DNA of 64,000 nt from Alphaproteobacteria bacterium (lineage in GTDB: Bacteria; Pseudomonadota; Alphaproteobacteria; CAAGCB01; CAG-977): positions 122,722 through 186,721 of the forward strand of contig JAFVAT010000007.1 in NCBI GenBank assembly GCA_017480385.1, in the 5' to 3' direction. Shown here piece after piece: positions 1-9,643 of this stretch (positions are counted from its first letter, which is position 1; every line of letters starts with the position of its first letter). Under the pieces are notes generated by a model, which worked only from the letters and a program-made list of their open reading frames with translations, searched no databases and had not been told where the DNA came from. The translations under genes and the position numbers were made by a program.

Positions 1-1398
1 ATAAACGTCCGGAGAAAAAATAGGAACCGTTTCAAAAACTTCCGGTGCCGGAGACAAAGTGACGGTTCCTTTTTTCTCGACTCCCAAAACCTGCAGGCCG
101 CGTTCGGATAATCCGTTCGGCAGCAAACGGAACAAACCGTCTACCCCTTTAAAACCGGAAACTGCTGTTAAATTATTAAATGAAAAGCTGCCCGTTTCGG
201 CCAATATTGCCGCCAAGGCAACGGCATCATAGGCCTGGGAAGCAATACGCGGCGGTTTTTCACCATAAATATCTTTATAACGTTCGGCAAAGACATTAAA
301 GCCTTCCGACGGCAAATGAGAAAACCACCCGCCGATTAGGGCCGGTTCACGCGCGGGCTTGGAATCCGCCCATTGTGAGGTCCCCAAAATTCGAATATCC
401 GACGGCACATCGTAATAAGAAAATAATGCGCCTAAAGAACGCAAACGACTGCCCTCTTCTGCTACAAGAATAGCGTCAAATTCAAACGGATCGCGCACAA
501 GTTCCTGATCTTTCAGGACATCTATTGTTGCCTGCAGCTGTTCCATGGACATTTCTTGTTCTTCATATGCTCCGGTATCTTCATTTTTAATTAAAACCGG
601 TTTTCCCAAAGCAACCTGTTCCCTTGCTTTTTCGAGCCTCTTTACTTCTTCTTCACGCTCTGCTTCCAGATCCTCCATCAATTTCGGCATAATAGACGAA
701 ACAGCCGATTGCAGATCTTCTGTTCTGGGATCATAAAAAGCAGCCTTGGTAATCATGCCGCCGCAAGTGTCAACTGCCGATTTTGCCGCCATGGAAATAA
801 TATCTCCAACAGCATTATCCTGAGATAAAACAGCAAATCTTTTATACCCTTTATCGCAGGCAAAATGAATAATATGCTCCACCTGCTGCGAGGTCAGTGT
901 GCTGATTGTATAAACCCCATCGCCTAAATTAACAGGGTCAGAAGAAAAAGTAATCACGCCTACATTCGCTGAATGCGTCGCGGGACGAACAGCCCGCACA
1001 GCCTTGGCATAAACAGGACCAATGATCAATTCGGCTCCTTGACTGATTGCCAGTTCTGCCGCTTTCCGCGCACCTTCAGCTGAACCTTCCGTGTTATAAA
1101 ACTGCAAAATCAAACGCTGGCTGCCGATATCAAACAAAGACATCATCGCCGCATTGCGCAGGGCTTCACCTAACTTTGCAAAACTTCCGGTTAATGGCAG
1201 GAGAACGCCTACACGAACCATTTCAACGGGAGCTGCCGCTTCTTCGGCCTGTTCCCCCTTTTCCACAATATTGGCATCTGCCACATGAAAGGCGCTTTTA
1301 TCAACGCGTTTTGAAAACAGCGGTATCCTGCCGGCGCATGAGGATAACAAAATGACAATCATAAAAAAAATAAAAAATCGGCGAATATTTTGATGCAA
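1..1398 (-). CDS. LpoA-like penicillin-binding protein activator / periplasmic binding-protein-fold lipoprotein (partial, 3' end outside window)
   Basis: The minus frame stays open from 1398 to the window edge (466 codons). I chose the TTG at 1396-1398 because AGGAG lies just upstream and it gives a complete lipoprotein signal (MHQNIRRFF, a hydrophobic run, then lipobox LSSC). The ATG at 1362 would leave only about seven residues before the Cys. Behind the signal comes a type-1 periplasmic-binding fold: a VGVLLPLTGSFAKLGEAL motif, a GPVYAKAV stretch, and later SQAYDAVALAA, as in branched-chain amino-acid binding proteins and the C-terminal domain of LpoA. The divergent pair with rsmI-yraN is the same arrangement as lpoA/rsmI/yraN in gammaproteobacteria, so a role in activating peptidoglycan synthase at the outer membrane is likely. 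It could instead be another ligand-binding lipoprotein of that fold. Confidence 0.8.
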   Translation of the reverse strand, partial: MHQNIRRFFIFFMIVILLSSCAGRIPLFSKRVDKSAFHVADANIVEKGEQAEEAAAPVEMVRVGVLLPLTGSFAKLGEALRNAAMMSLFDIGSQRLILQFYNTEGSAEGARKAAELAISQGAELIIGPVYAKAVRAVRPATHSANVGVITFSSDPVNLGDGVYTISTLTSQQVEHIIHFACDKGYKRFAVLSQDNAVGDIISMAAKSAVDTCGGMITKAAFYDPRTEDLQSAVSSIMPKLMEDLEAEREEEVKRLEKAREQVALGKPVLIKNEDTGAYEEQEMSMEQLQATIDVLKDQELVRDPFEFDAILVAEEGSRLRSLGALFSYYDVPSDIRILGTSQWADSKPAREPALIGGWFSHLPSEGFNVFAERYKDIYGEKPPRIASQAYDAVALAAILAETGSFSFNNLTAVSGFKGVDGLFRLLPNGLSERGLQVLGVEKKGTVTLSPAPEVFETVPIFSPDVY

Positions 1399-1462
1399 GG
1401 AATTGCTCCTTATTTTAAAACATGGTTAGATACACATTAACCGTTTTTGCAATGGAGTGCAA

Positions 1463-2314
1463 ATGTCTGACGTTTCTTTTATCAAAGGATTATACCTTGT
1501 GGCAACACCTATTGGCAATTTGGGTGATATTTCTGCCCGTGCAACAGATGTTTTAACCGCAGCGGACATTATTGCCTGTGAAGACACCAGAAACACAAAA
1601 AAGCTGCTGACCCTGCTGGGCATTACCAATAAAAGCCTGACAGCGTACCATGAATATAATGCCGATAAAGTTCGGCCCTCAATATTGAAACGGTTGCGAA
1701 ATAATGAAATGATTGCCTTGGTTTCAGATGCCGGGACACCCCTTATCAGCGATCCGGGATATCGCTTGGTACAGGACTGTATTGACCAAAATATTTATGT
1801 GACGGCCATTCCCGGAGCGTCAGCTGTTTTAACCGCGCTGCAGTTATCCGGTCTGCCCAGTCACAGATTTTTATTCGAAGGCTTCTTGCCGCCCAAAACT
1901 GCCGCCCGACAAAAAGAGTTGGCATTATTAGCCGACATACCGGCAACGCTTATTTTTTATGAAGCTCCTCAAAGATTACAGGAAACATTGCGGGATATGG
2001 CGTTTGTATTAGGCAATCGAAAAGCCGCCGTTGTTCGGGAATTGACTAAAAAATTTGAACAAACCGTGCGCGGCACTTTATTGGAATTACAGGCTTATTA
2101 TCAAGAAAACGGCGCTCCAAAAGGAGAAATAGTCCTTGTCGTTTCGCCTGCGGAACAAAAACAGTTTTCCTCTGATGAAATTAATACGATGCTTGAAAAA
2201 GCCCTGATGTCCATGAACGTAAAAGAAGCTTCTTCATTCATTGCCAACCAAACAGGCAAAGCAAAAAAAGAAATCTACCAAATGGCTTTGAAGATCAAAC
2301 ATGCCTCTGAATAA
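1463..2314 (+). CDS. rsmI: 16S rRNA (cytidine1402-2'-O)-methyltransferase RsmI
   Basis: SAM-dependent tetrapyrrole-methylase-fold enzyme that 2'-O-methylates C1402 in the ribosomal decoding centre. The N-terminus carries the family signature around TPIGNLGDIS, followed by EDTRNTKKLL and a VSDAGTPLISDPGY motif. The later GFLPPK and FYEAPQRL blocks are also typical. Length of about 283 residues is normal. The frame can be opened two codons earlier at a GTG (1457), but the ATG at 1463 is better placed behind GGAG (1454-1457). It overlaps yraN by 14 bp, so the two are translationally coupled, and it diverges from the LpoA-like gene. Confidence 0.95.
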   Translation: MSDVSFIKGLYLVATPIGNLGDISARATDVLTAADIIACEDTRNTKKLLTLLGITNKSLTAYHEYNADKVRPSILKRLRNNEMIALVSDAGTPLISDPGYRLVQDCIDQNIYVTAIPGASAVLTALQLSGLPSHRFLFEGFLPPKTAARQKELALLADIPATLIFYEAPQRLQETLRDMAFVLGNRKAAVVRELTKKFEQTVRGTLLELQAYYQENGAPKGEIVLVVSPAEQKQFSSDEINTMLEKALMSMNVKEASSFIANQTGKAKKEIYQMALKIKHASE

Positions 2315-2687
2315 GCAACAAATCGGCAAGCAGGCCAGAAAAAACGGTTATAAAGCAGAAAATATTGCCGTTTGGTACCTGCGTTTTAAAGGATATAAAA
2401 TTTTAGAACGTAATTTTAAACCACCCAGAGGCAGTGGTGCAGGTGAAATAGATATTATTGCCTCAAAACGCAATATCATTGTTTTTATTGAGGTTAAAAG
2501 CCGGTCTCATCGGGATATTGCGGCCGAATCCGTTACTGAACGCGTTCGGGCCAGACGCATTAAAGGAGCCGAATATTTCTTAATGACTCGACCGGATCTT
2601 ATCGACAAAGAACTGCGTTTTGATGTTATTTTAATCTCTCCCGGTCATTTGCCGGAACATATTGTAAATGCATTTATGTGTTCTTAA
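2301..2687 (+). CDS. yraN: YraN-family UPF0102 nuclease-fold protein
   Basis: 128-residue UPF0102 protein, the usual family length. It has the restriction-endonuclease-like core: GYKAENIAVWYL near the N-terminus, GEIDIIA around residue 50 and VFIEVKSR about 15 residues later, which is a PD-(D/E)xK-like arrangement. The biological role of this family is not settled; it is conserved next to rsmI in many proteobacteria. The start lies inside the end of rsmI. Confidence 0.92.
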   Translation: MPLNKQQIGKQARKNGYKAENIAVWYLRFKGYKILERNFKPPRGSGAGEIDIIASKRNIIVFIEVKSRSHRDIAAESVTERVRARRIKGAEYFLMTRPDLIDKELRFDVILISPGHLPEHIVNAFMCS

Positions 2688-3206
2688 TTATCTTCCGAAA
2701 AGTAATTAATAATGTGTCCTTATTTTTATTATTTATTTCATAAACAATAATTAAAAATAATCTTTTATTTTCTTATTTTTTATCTCTTTAGTTAATTTAT
2801 CAAAATTCTTCTCAAGAACATCGTCTTTACTAATTTTTATTTTTTTCAAACACACAGTTTTTTGAGTATTTTTCCTATTTTATAGCATTTTTATGCAGAA
2901 TACTTTGATCGATACCTTGGCGTGAATACCAATATTACAATTTCATGTCACATGTGACCTTATTTTTTATCATTTATCGTTAATTCTTCAGGTTCAGTTG
3001 CAGCAGACAGACCGCAGTTTAAATTTGCCAGGTGAATTTTTTACGCAGAATTATAGAAAACACGCGTGCTCGGCATAGGATTTTTACATTATAACAGACA
3101 CCGCATCCTCAATACAAAGTTCTTTTTATCTAAGATTCTTTGTACATATTAGGTTTTCTGGAACCGCATGCCCGGAATATTAGAGGCCTCAAGCTGCAAA
3201 AGAAAC

Positions 3207-3225
3207 CCACGCGCCTAGCGCGTGG
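3207..3225. repeat. Perfect GC-rich hairpin, 8-bp arms with 3-nt loop
   Basis: CCACGCGC (3207-3214) and GCGCGTGG (3218-3225) are exact inverse complements with a CTA loop. On the plus strand it is followed by TTTTC, so it may be a weak terminator for rsmI-yraN transcripts. It lies directly next to the parB terminator. Confidence 0.6.
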
Positions 3226-3236
3226 TTTTCGGGGTA

Positions 3237-3272
3237 CAAAAAGGCTGCAATATTTTTACCCCTTGCAGCCTC
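3237..3272 (-). terminator. Rho-independent terminator of the rsmG-parA-parB operon
   Basis: Read on the minus strand, AGGCTGCAA and TTGCAGCCT form a 9-bp stem with a 12-nt loop, followed by five T. It lies about 55 bp past the parB stop codon. Confidence 0.8.
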
Positions 3273-3327
3273 TTGTTTTATTGGTAATTCAAGTTGTTAA
3301 TCACGATACGTTTTTATTATTAAACGT

Positions 3328-4335
3328 TCAGTCCTCGTCCTCCGGTAAACAGACAATATCATCATTGAGCTCTTCTGAAAATGAATCATCAAAAATGATA
3401 TCTCCTATTTCTTCTTCATCGGCCTGAACAACATCTTCTTCATTAACAAGATTTTCTTCAGCAACAAGCCTTTTGCCGGAATCCAATTTAACGCTGAGTT
3501 TGCGGATTAATGTATCTAATTGTTCTAAGGTTTCATAAGAAAGAATCAATTCTCCGCCAACAGACTTCGGTTTAATAGTGACCGTAATTCCTAAAATACG
3601 AGACAAACCTTCAGCCAAAGAATCACATTCTTCTTGTTTGTCCGATTTTTTTATAACAGAACGTTTCTTTTTAGGCGCCCCTTCCTGCGCTAATTTTTCC
3701 GTTTGGCGGACATTTAATCCCTTTTCAATAACTGTTTGAGCTAAAATTTCCGGATTTTTTGCTGTCAATAAAGCGCGTGCGTGCCCTGAAGTTAAACGGC
3801 CTTCTTCCAAAAATCCCTTCACTTTTTCAGGAAGCCCCAGCAAACGTATTGTATTGGCAACATGGCTTCGGCTTTTTCCAACAGCCTGTGCCAATTCTTC
3901 CTGTGTATTGGAAAATTCCTCCATTAAACGGCGGTACCCTTCAGCTTCTTCCAAGGCATTCAAATCCTGCCGCTGAAGATTTTCAATTAAAGCGACTTCT
4001 AAAGCTTCTTTATCCGTCAAAGGCTTAATTAAAACAGGCACTTCTGTTAAACCGGCTAATTGAGAAGCCCTCCACCGACGTTCTCCGCCGACAATTTCAT
4101 ATTTGTCCTGAGAACCGTTTTTCATACGAACAATTAAAGGCTGCAGCACCCCCTTTGTTCGAATAGATTCGACCAAATCATTAATGGCTTCTTGATTAAA
4201 AACATGACGCGGCTGAAAAGGACTGGGCTCTAAATCAGACAACAAAACCATTTTGATTCCTTGGGCCTTTTCTTGGGAGTCATCAGTTCCGCCCAACAAA
4301 GCATTCAATCCCCGTCCAAGATTTTTAGCACTCAT
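3328..4335 (-). CDS. parB: Chromosome-partitioning protein ParB
   Basis: 335-residue ParB/Spo0J-family CTPase that binds parS and spreads to form the origin segregation complex. Visible features: LGRGLNALLG at residues 6-15, the ParB nuclease-like domain with GERRWR at 84-89, a helix-turn-helix with TQEELAQAVGKSRSHVAN around 138-155, and a C-terminal dimerisation region. The last 40 residues are an unusual acidic tail rich in Asp and Glu. Its start overlaps the parA stop (ATGA-type junction). Matching parS sites are at 5750, 5856 and 11462. Confidence 0.97.
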   Translation of the reverse strand: MSAKNLGRGLNALLGGTDDSQEKAQGIKMVLLSDLEPSPFQPRHVFNQEAINDLVESIRTKGVLQPLIVRMKNGSQDKYEIVGGERRWRASQLAGLTEVPVLIKPLTDKEALEVALIENLQRQDLNALEEAEGYRRLMEEFSNTQEELAQAVGKSRSHVANTIRLLGLPEKVKGFLEEGRLTSGHARALLTAKNPEILAQTVIEKGLNVRQTEKLAQEGAPKKKRSVIKKSDKQEECDSLAEGLSRILGITVTIKPKSVGGELILSYETLEQLDTLIRKLSVKLDSGKRLVAEENLVNEEDVVQADEEEIGDIIFDDSFSEELNDDIVCLPEDED

Positions 4336-5117
4336 TTTTTAGCCTCCTGTTTTAAAACTTCTTTAGCCAAGCTGATATAAGCCTGCGCCCCTTTGCTTTT
4401 AAAATCATACAATAAAATTGGTTTTCCATGAGAGGGCGCTTCCGAAACACGAACATTTCGGGGAATAATCGATTTATACACCTTGTTTCCAAAATAATTA
4501 CAAACGTCTTGAGCAACAACTTCCGATAATCCCGTCCGTCCGTCAAACATGGTCAGGACAATACCCTGTAATTCCAAATCAGAGTTAAAGTTCTTTTTTA
4601 CCCGATCAATTGTTTTCATCAAATCCGCTACGCCCTCCAATGCCAAATATTCGCATTGCACCGGCACAATAACAGATTTTGAGGCAACTAATGCATTGAC
4701 TGTCAGCATACCGACCGCCGGCGGGCAATCAATGAAAATATAATCGTAAGCCAATTGCTCTCTCTCAATCGCTTTTTTCAAAAAAAACTGCGGAGAATCC
4801 TGATGCGATAATTCAAAATCCGCTCCGGCCAAATCTTTAGAAGACGCAACAACTGATAAATTAGGAATCCTAGTCCAAACGATTGCCGAAGAAATTTTTT
4901 CTTCGCCCATTAAAACCTGATACATAGTCTTAGGCGCATTTTGACGGTCCAAGCCGAAACTGACCGTTGCATTTCCCTGCGGATCCAAATCAAGAACCAA
5001 TACTTTTTTATTTACCGCTGCTAAAGCTGTCGCTAAATTAACGGCTGTTGTTGTTTTTCCGACACCGCCTTTTTGATTGGAAATTGAAATAACTCTGGGC
5101 TGTTGATTTAATTTCAT
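4332..5117 (-). CDS. parA: Chromosome-partitioning ATPase ParA (Soj)
   Basis: 261-residue deviant Walker-type ATPase that moves ParB-parS complexes over the nucleoid. The deviant Walker A box KGGVGKTT is at residues 16-23, the Walker A' DLDPQGN follows about 25 residues later, and the Walker B region reads YIFIDCPPAVG. It overlaps parB downstream and rsmG upstream by 4 bp each, so all three genes form one translationally coupled operon. Confidence 0.97.
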   Translation of the reverse strand: MKLNQQPRVISISNQKGGVGKTTTAVNLATALAAVNKKVLVLDLDPQGNATVSFGLDRQNAPKTMYQVLMGEEKISSAIVWTRIPNLSVVASSKDLAGADFELSHQDSPQFFLKKAIEREQLAYDYIFIDCPPAVGMLTVNALVASKSVIVPVQCEYLALEGVADLMKTIDRVKKNFNSDLELQGIVLTMFDGRTGLSEVVAQDVCNYFGNKVYKSIIPRNVRVSEAPSHGKPILLYDFKSKGAQAYISLAKEVLKQEAKK

Positions 5118-5737
5118 TTCTTTTTTACCCCTGACAGCAAAAGAATAGTCCCTTCATCGCTTGAAATACTTTGTATTTTTTGAACGTTAAACCGGTATTT
5201 TTTCAAGGCCTGCGTTAATTCTTCTTCAGCCTTTACCCCTTTCATAAACAAACAGCGTACCTTTGTCTGCAAAAAAGGAAAAGCATACTTAATCAATTTA
5301 TCCAAAGGCGCCAAAGCTCTGGCCGTAACCAAATCCACATTCAACAGTTTCATTTGTTCTATACGTTGATTATGGACTTCTGCGTTTAAATCACAAATTT
5401 TAATTACTTTATTCAGAAACGCACTCTTTTTGCCGTCACTTTCCACCAAATGGAACACATATTTTCGATCAGTATCCATTGCCGCCAGTACCAAAGCCGG
5501 AAAACCGGCGCCGCTGCCCAAATCTAAAATCACATGATCCGAAGGCAAAAAAAGGGAAAACAACTGGGCTGAATCGAGAATATGTCTTGTCCATACGGCA
5601 GGCAAGGTAGAAGGACCGACTAAATTCATTTTTGTTTGTTCGGCCTCTAATAATTCAACGTATCTATCAAGCTTTTCAACAGCTGCCGGCGATAACTGCA
5701 GCCGTTTAATCACCTGATCACGATCAGTTGTAATCAT
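5114..5737 (-). CDS. rsmG: 16S rRNA (guanine527-N7)-methyltransferase RsmG (GidB)
   Basis: 207-residue SAM-dependent methyltransferase acting on G527 of 16S rRNA. Motif I reads VILDLGSGAGFPALVLA, and the N-terminal MNLVGPSTLPAVWTRHILDS block is diagnostic for the family. It is the first gene of the rsmG-parA-parB operon. In most alphaproteobacteria this block directly follows mnmE-mnmG; here those two genes are about 17 kb away on the other side of the putative origin. Confidence 0.96.
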   Translation of the reverse strand: MITTDRDQVIKRLQLSPAAVEKLDRYVELLEAEQTKMNLVGPSTLPAVWTRHILDSAQLFSLFLPSDHVILDLGSGAGFPALVLAAMDTDRKYVFHLVESDGKKSAFLNKVIKICDLNAEVHNQRIEQMKLLNVDLVTARALAPLDKLIKYAFPFLQTKVRCLFMKGVKAEEELTQALKKYRFNVQKIQSISSDEGTILLLSGVKKK

Positions 5738-5749
5738 TCTTTTTCCTTT

Positions 5750-5765
5750 TGTTTCACGTGAAACA
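5750..5765. promoter_or_regulatory. parS site 1 (ParB centromere)
   Basis: TGTTTCACGTGAAACA, a perfect 16-bp palindromic match to the bacterial parS consensus, 13 bp upstream of the rsmG start. Binding here could also affect transcription of the rsmG-parA-parB operon. Confidence 0.95.
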
Positions 5766-5855
5766 TTTTGTTTAACGATTTTTTCTAAGATAACTTTTCT
5801 TCTTTGATAAATTCAAGGAAAAATTTTTTATTTTATATTTCATATACAATTTTAC

Positions 5856-5871
5856 TGTTTCACGTGAAACA
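5856..5871. promoter_or_regulatory. parS site 2
   Basis: A second perfect TGTTTCACGTGAAACA, 106 bp from site 1, in AT-rich DNA upstream of rsmG. Confidence 0.95.
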
Positions 5872-6492
5872 TTTTAATAAATAAAAACTCTTTCACCGCT
5901 GATATTAAAATCAAGCAAAGCGGTAAAGTGTCAAATCAGAAGCAAACGATAAAAAATATCATACATAATTCCTTTTTTAACCGACATCTTTCGAAGAGAT
6001 GAGGTCTAAGTTAATGAAATATAAAAAATATAGGGACAAAAATTATCAAATATTAAAACATCTTTATATGAATATTCATCAACAGGATATGCAAAAAAGT
6101 TTGAATAAATCATAATATTTCCAGAACGATATAATGAATTTTAACGCAAAATTTTAAATATATAAGCGAAATCAAAAATTTCGAGCATTGTGCCAAACGA
6201 AAATACATTAAAATCAAAAGTTTAATTTATATCTTTTTAAAAATTGTTTTTGTCATGCTTAAGTTATTTTTTTGGAAAGCATTTTTCATACATCAACTCG
6301 ACATAAAATCCAGATGAAAAATGCTTTCTCTTATCATTTGTAATCATCTTTTTAAATTCTTTATTACCAAGCCGTCCCTCCTCTATCGCAGCTTGATTGA
6401 ATTTAAAAAATTTTTATGCATGGCCATAGACTTCCAAAGGAAAACCTTAGGCACATGCTTTTCCGGATTATAATTTTTCCGCAAGCCTGTTT
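5872..6492. other. AT-rich intergenic region between parS sites and hslU
   Basis: About 620 bp of very AT-rich DNA. The only reading frame with a plausible start is a 33-codon one at 6014-6115 (GAGG about ten bases upstream), which I do not consider supported. A 15-bp perfect inverted repeat lies at 6275-6328. Confidence 0.5.
6275..6328. repeat. 15-bp perfect inverted repeat (hairpin)
   Basis: GAAAGCATTTTTCAT at 6275-6289 and its exact inverse complement at 6314-6328, separated by 24 nt. It lies between hslU and the parS sites. No clear T-run suited to a terminator for either neighbour is seen. Confidence 0.7.
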
Positions 6493-7803
6493 TTATAAAA
6501 TAAATTTAGAAAGATCAGATGTCTTTGTTAAAGAACCAACTTTTTCCAACACCTTTTCCTTGGTAATCGTTTCGGTCTCTCCTTGGCGTTCGGCAGCGGC
6601 AAAAGAAATGTCTTCCAGCAATTTTTCTAAAATCGTATGCAAGCGGCGAGCACCGATATTTTCAACGTTTTCATTGACTTCTGCCGCTAAAGCCGCAATT
6701 TCTTTGATTGCCTCATCTTCAAATTCCAATGTGAAATTTTCCGTTTTCAGCAATTCTTTATATTGCAGGATTAAATTAGCCTCCGGTTCACGCAGAATTT
6801 TATAAAAGTCTTCTTTCGTCAGCGGTTTTAATTCAACACGGATCGGCAAACGCCCCTGCAATTCAGGCAATAAATCAGACGGTTTAGAAATATGAAAAGC
6901 GCCAGAGGCAATAAACAAAATATGATCCGTTTTAACCATGCCGTGCTTTGTCGTCACCGTCGTTCCTTCGATTAAAGGAAGCAGATCGCGTTGAACGCCT
7001 TCGCGGGAGACATCAGGATTTTTGCCTTCGCTGCGACCGCAAATCTTGTCAAATTCATCAATAAAAATAATGCCGTTATTTTCAACGCTGCTAATTGCTT
7101 CCTGAATGACTTTGTCGGATTCGATCAGGTTATCACTTTCTTCTGTCACTAAAATTTCGTAAGAATCCTTAACAGTCATTTTCTTTTTACGCAAAGATAT
7201 GCCCTTACCCCCCAGCAAATCACCCAAGCTGATCATACCCATTTGCGCTCCCGGCATACCCGGAATGTCAAAAGTCGGCATTGAATTGTTCGGCGCTTCC
7301 TGCACCTCGATTTCGATTTCCCTGTCGTCCAGAGAACCTTCGCGAAGCATCTTGCGGAATTTTTGACGTGTTTCTTCTGCAGCATTCACGCCGACCAAAG
7401 CATCAATGACACGTTTTTCAGCGGCTTCTTCAGCCTTGACGTGAACGCTTTTGCGCATTTTTTTACGCGTCATTGTAATCGAAATCTCCAACAGATCCCG
7501 AATAATGCTTTCGACATCACGCCCGACGTAGCCGATTTCCGTAAACTTCGTCGCTTCCGTTTTAATAAAGGGAGCTTGTGCCAATTTCGCCAAGCGACGG
7601 GCGATTTCCGTCTTGCCAACGCCCGTAGGTCCGATCATCAGAATGTTTTTAGGAACGACTTCCTCTTTCAAAGCGGCGGGAAGCTGCTGGCGGCGCCACC
7701 GGTTGCGCAAAGCAACAGCAACAGCGCGCTTGGCTTCGGTTTGTCCGACAATGTGTCTGTCCAGTTCGGAAACGATTTCACGCGGAGAAAAAAACGTACT
7801 CAT
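6493..7803 (-). CDS. hslU: ATP-dependent protease ATPase subunit HslU (ClpY)
   Basis: 436-residue AAA+ unfoldase of the HslUV protease. It carries Walker A GPTGVGKT at residues 58-65, the pore-loop region GYVGRD, Walker [12 protein letters not shown] and the sensor/arginine region near [11 protein letters not shown]. It ends in LSKFIL, the conserved HslU tail that inserts into HslV. The internal I-domain (residues about 110-240) is of usual size. It overlaps the end of hslV by 4 bp and is co-transcribed with it. Confidence 0.97.
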   Translation of the reverse strand: MSTFFSPREIVSELDRHIVGQTEAKRAVAVALRNRWRRQQLPAALKEEVVPKNILMIGPTGVGKTEIARRLAKLAQAPFIKTEATKFTEIGYVGRDVESIIRDLLEISITMTRKKMRKSVHVKAEEAAEKRVIDALVGVNAAEETRQKFRKMLREGSLDDREIEIEVQEAPNNSMPTFDIPGMPGAQMGMISLGDLLGGKGISLRKKKMTVKDSYEILVTEESDNLIESDKVIQEAISSVENNGIIFIDEFDKICGRSEGKNPDVSREGVQRDLLPLIEGTTVTTKHGMVKTDHILFIASGAFHISKPSDLLPELQGRLPIRVELKPLTKEDFYKILREPEANLILQYKELLKTENFTLEFEDEAIKEIAALAAEVNENVENIGARRLHTILEKLLEDISFAAAERQGETETITKEKVLEKVGSLTKTSDLSKFIL

Positions 7804-8342
7804 AGCTTTTCCATAACAATGTTGTGATTAGTGTAAATGCAAATATCGGCAGCAATATCCATTGCTTTTTTAACAATTTCTTCGGCGGACATGTCGGTAT
7901 CAATCAATGCCAAAGCCGCCGCCTGAGCGTAAGACCCGCCCGACCCGATGCCGATCAGGCCATGCTGCGGTTCCAGAACGTCGCCGTTTCCGGTAAGAAC
8001 AAGCGTTGTTTCTTTATCCGACACGATCATCATCGCTTCCAACTTTCTTAAATAACGATCCGTACGCCAATCTTTTGCCAGTTCGACACAAGCGCGAGTC
8101 AGCTGACCGGAAAACTTTTCGATTTTTTCCTCCAGCCGTTCAAACAGCGTGAAAGCGTCCGCCGTTGCTCCGGCAAAACCGGCAATGATCGATCCGTTGC
8201 CTAACCGGCGTACCTTACGCGCGTTGCTTTTTAAAACCGTATTGCCGAAAGTCACTTGCCCGTCACCGGCGATAACAACGGATTCATTCTTGCGCACACA
8301 CAAAATTGTTGTTCCTCTTAAAGACGGCGTTTGATTGTCCAT
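7800..8342 (-). CDS. hslV: ATP-dependent protease subunit HslV (ClpQ)
   Basis: 180-residue proteasome-beta-like peptidase. The sequence [11 protein letters not shown] places the catalytic N-terminal threonine at residue 11 after propeptide removal, followed by the family motif [11 protein letters not shown] and later [16 protein letters not shown]. It is the first gene of hslV-hslU and diverges from hisB with an 84-bp gap. The hslUV-hisB neighbourhood is typical of alphaproteobacteria. Confidence 0.97.
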   Translation of the reverse strand: MDNQTPSLRGTTILCVRKNESVVIAGDGQVTFGNTVLKSNARKVRRLGNGSIIAGFAGATADAFTLFERLEEKIEKFSGQLTRACVELAKDWRTDRYLRKLEAMMIVSDKETTLVLTGNGDVLEPQHGLIGIGSGGSYAQAAALALIDTDMSAEEIVKKAMDIAADICIYTNHNIVMEKL

Positions 8343-8426
8343 GTGATCTCCTTATTGCTTGCATAAAAGTAAATCTGCGTTAAAGTGATTTAAAACAGAT
8401 TATCGTCAAAAGGAAGAAAAAAAGCA

Positions 8427-9014
8427 ATGCGGCAAGTTCAAATAGAACGAAATACTACAGAAACGCAAATTACCGTGCAGTTGAATTTGGACGGAACCGG
8501 TATTTATAATATCCAGACCGGCTGCGGTTTTTTCGATCATATGCTGGAACAGTTGTCCCGTCACAGTCTGATCGATTTAACAATTCAAGCAACCGGAGAC
8601 TTACATATAGACGCACATCATCTGGTTGAAGATACAGGAATTGTTTTGGGCAAAGCTTTGCTTGAAGCATTGGCAGACAAAACAGGGATCAACAGATACG
8701 GTTCGGCGTGTATCCCGATGGACGAAGCGTTGACCCGCTGCGTTCTGGATTTAAGCGGTCGGACGGCTTTTGTCTGGCATGTCAAATTTCCGACAGAAAA
8801 GGTGGGAGACATTGATACTGAAGTCTTTAAAGAATTTTTCGCCGCCGTTGCCGATAATTTAAAAGCGGCAATCCATATTGAAAACCTCTACGGCGACAAT
8901 TCACACCACATTGCGGAATCCTGCTTTAAAGCTTTTGCCAGAGCTTTGCGGCATGCCGTTGAGATTGATCCAAAAGCAGCAAACATCACGCCCAGCACGA
9001 AAGGAGCTTTATAA
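8427..9014 (+). CDS. hisB: Imidazoleglycerol-phosphate dehydratase HisB
   Basis: 195-residue monofunctional IGP dehydratase of histidine synthesis. The manganese-binding signatures are visible: FFDHMLEQLSRHSL, DAHHLVEDTGI and, near the C-terminus, GDNSHHIAES. AGGAAG precedes the ATG. In alphaproteobacteria hisB is normally followed by hisH-hisA-hisF-hisE. Here a flavodoxin follows instead, hisA-hisE are at 61 kb, and hisH and hisF are absent from the window. Confidence 0.97.
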   Translation: MRQVQIERNTTETQITVQLNLDGTGIYNIQTGCGFFDHMLEQLSRHSLIDLTIQATGDLHIDAHHLVEDTGIVLGKALLEALADKTGINRYGSACIPMDEALTRCVLDLSGRTAFVWHVKFPTEKVGDIDTEVFKEFFAAVADNLKAAIHIENLYGDNSHHIAESCFKAFARALRHAVEIDPKAANITPSTKGAL

Positions 9015-9626
9015 ATGAAATACGTTTTAGGAATTATTCTGGCGGCTGTTGTTATCGGCGGTATCGCGGGAGCCGTTCATCTTTACCGCGTTTCGGCGAA
9101 AAACAAAAAGGAAATGGCGCAATACGCGAATAAATCCGCCGAAGTGACAAATAACCTCGGCAAAGTTCTGGTCGTATATTATTCACTGACCGGACACACA
9201 AAGGACATTGCTGAAAAGATTGCCGCCAAAACGAATGCGGATATGTTTGAAATCAAAACAAAAGAACCGTATCCTGAGGGCGCGAAATTATACACGACCT
9301 CGAAAAAAGAGATCAAAAACAAACAGTATCCGGCTGTTGAAGCTTTGCCAAATATCGCCGATTATGATGTGATTTTTGTCGGCGCGCCCGTTTGGTGGTA
9401 TACAATGGCCCCGCCTCTTTTCACTGTTTTAGGGCAAGTTGATTTTCAAGGCAAAAAAGTCGTGCCGTTTTCAACACAGGGAAGCAACGTCGGCACATTT
9501 TTTGAAGACTTTGCCGCCGCGGCTAAAAACGCAACCGTTTTACAGCACGCGGACTTTAACAACATAGACAAGAAATACGACAAGCAAGTCGAAGCCAAAA
9601 TCGCCGATTGGATCAACGGATTATAA
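9015..9626 (+). CDS. Membrane-anchored flavodoxin-family protein
   Basis: 203 residues. One N-terminal transmembrane segment (about residues 4-24) is followed by a flavodoxin domain: VLVVYYSLTGHTKDIAEKIA is the FMN phosphate-binding loop and FVGAPVWWYTMAPPL the second FMN contact. This resembles the flavodoxin_4 group. The ATG follows the hisB stop directly, with AAGGAG inside the end of hisB, so the two are coupled. A role in redox chemistry at the membrane is inferred; the substrate is unknown. A bidirectional terminator follows. Confidence 0.85.
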   Translation: MKYVLGIILAAVVIGGIAGAVHLYRVSAKNKKEMAQYANKSAEVTNNLGKVLVVYYSLTGHTKDIAEKIAAKTNADMFEIKTKEPYPEGAKLYTTSKKEIKNKQYPAVEALPNIADYDVIFVGAPVWWYTMAPPLFTVLGQVDFQGKKVVPFSTQGSNVGTFFEDFAAAAKNATVLQHADFNNIDKKYDKQVEAKIADWINGL

Positions 9627-9643
9627 TTTTACAAACCTTAACG

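Larger units (their letters stand above)
2688..3327. other. AT-rich intergenic region between yraN and parB
   Basis: About 640 bp with no convincing gene. The left half is strongly AT-rich. The right end holds a perfect 8-bp hairpin (3207-3225) and the parB terminator (3237-3272). A possible minus-strand promoter, TTGTAT-18-TATAAT, lies near 3085-3120, but I see no gene downstream of it, so an unannotated small RNA is possible. Confidence 0.5.

Noticed and set aside
3140..3427. Plus-strand ORF of 95 codons
   Set aside because: It runs over the parB terminator and into the 3' end of parB on the opposite strand; no ribosome site and no domain.
6014..6115. 33-codon ORF with GAGG upstream in the parS-hslU gap
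   Set aside because: Too short, Lys/Asn/Tyr-rich as expected from AT-rich DNA, no recognisable feature.
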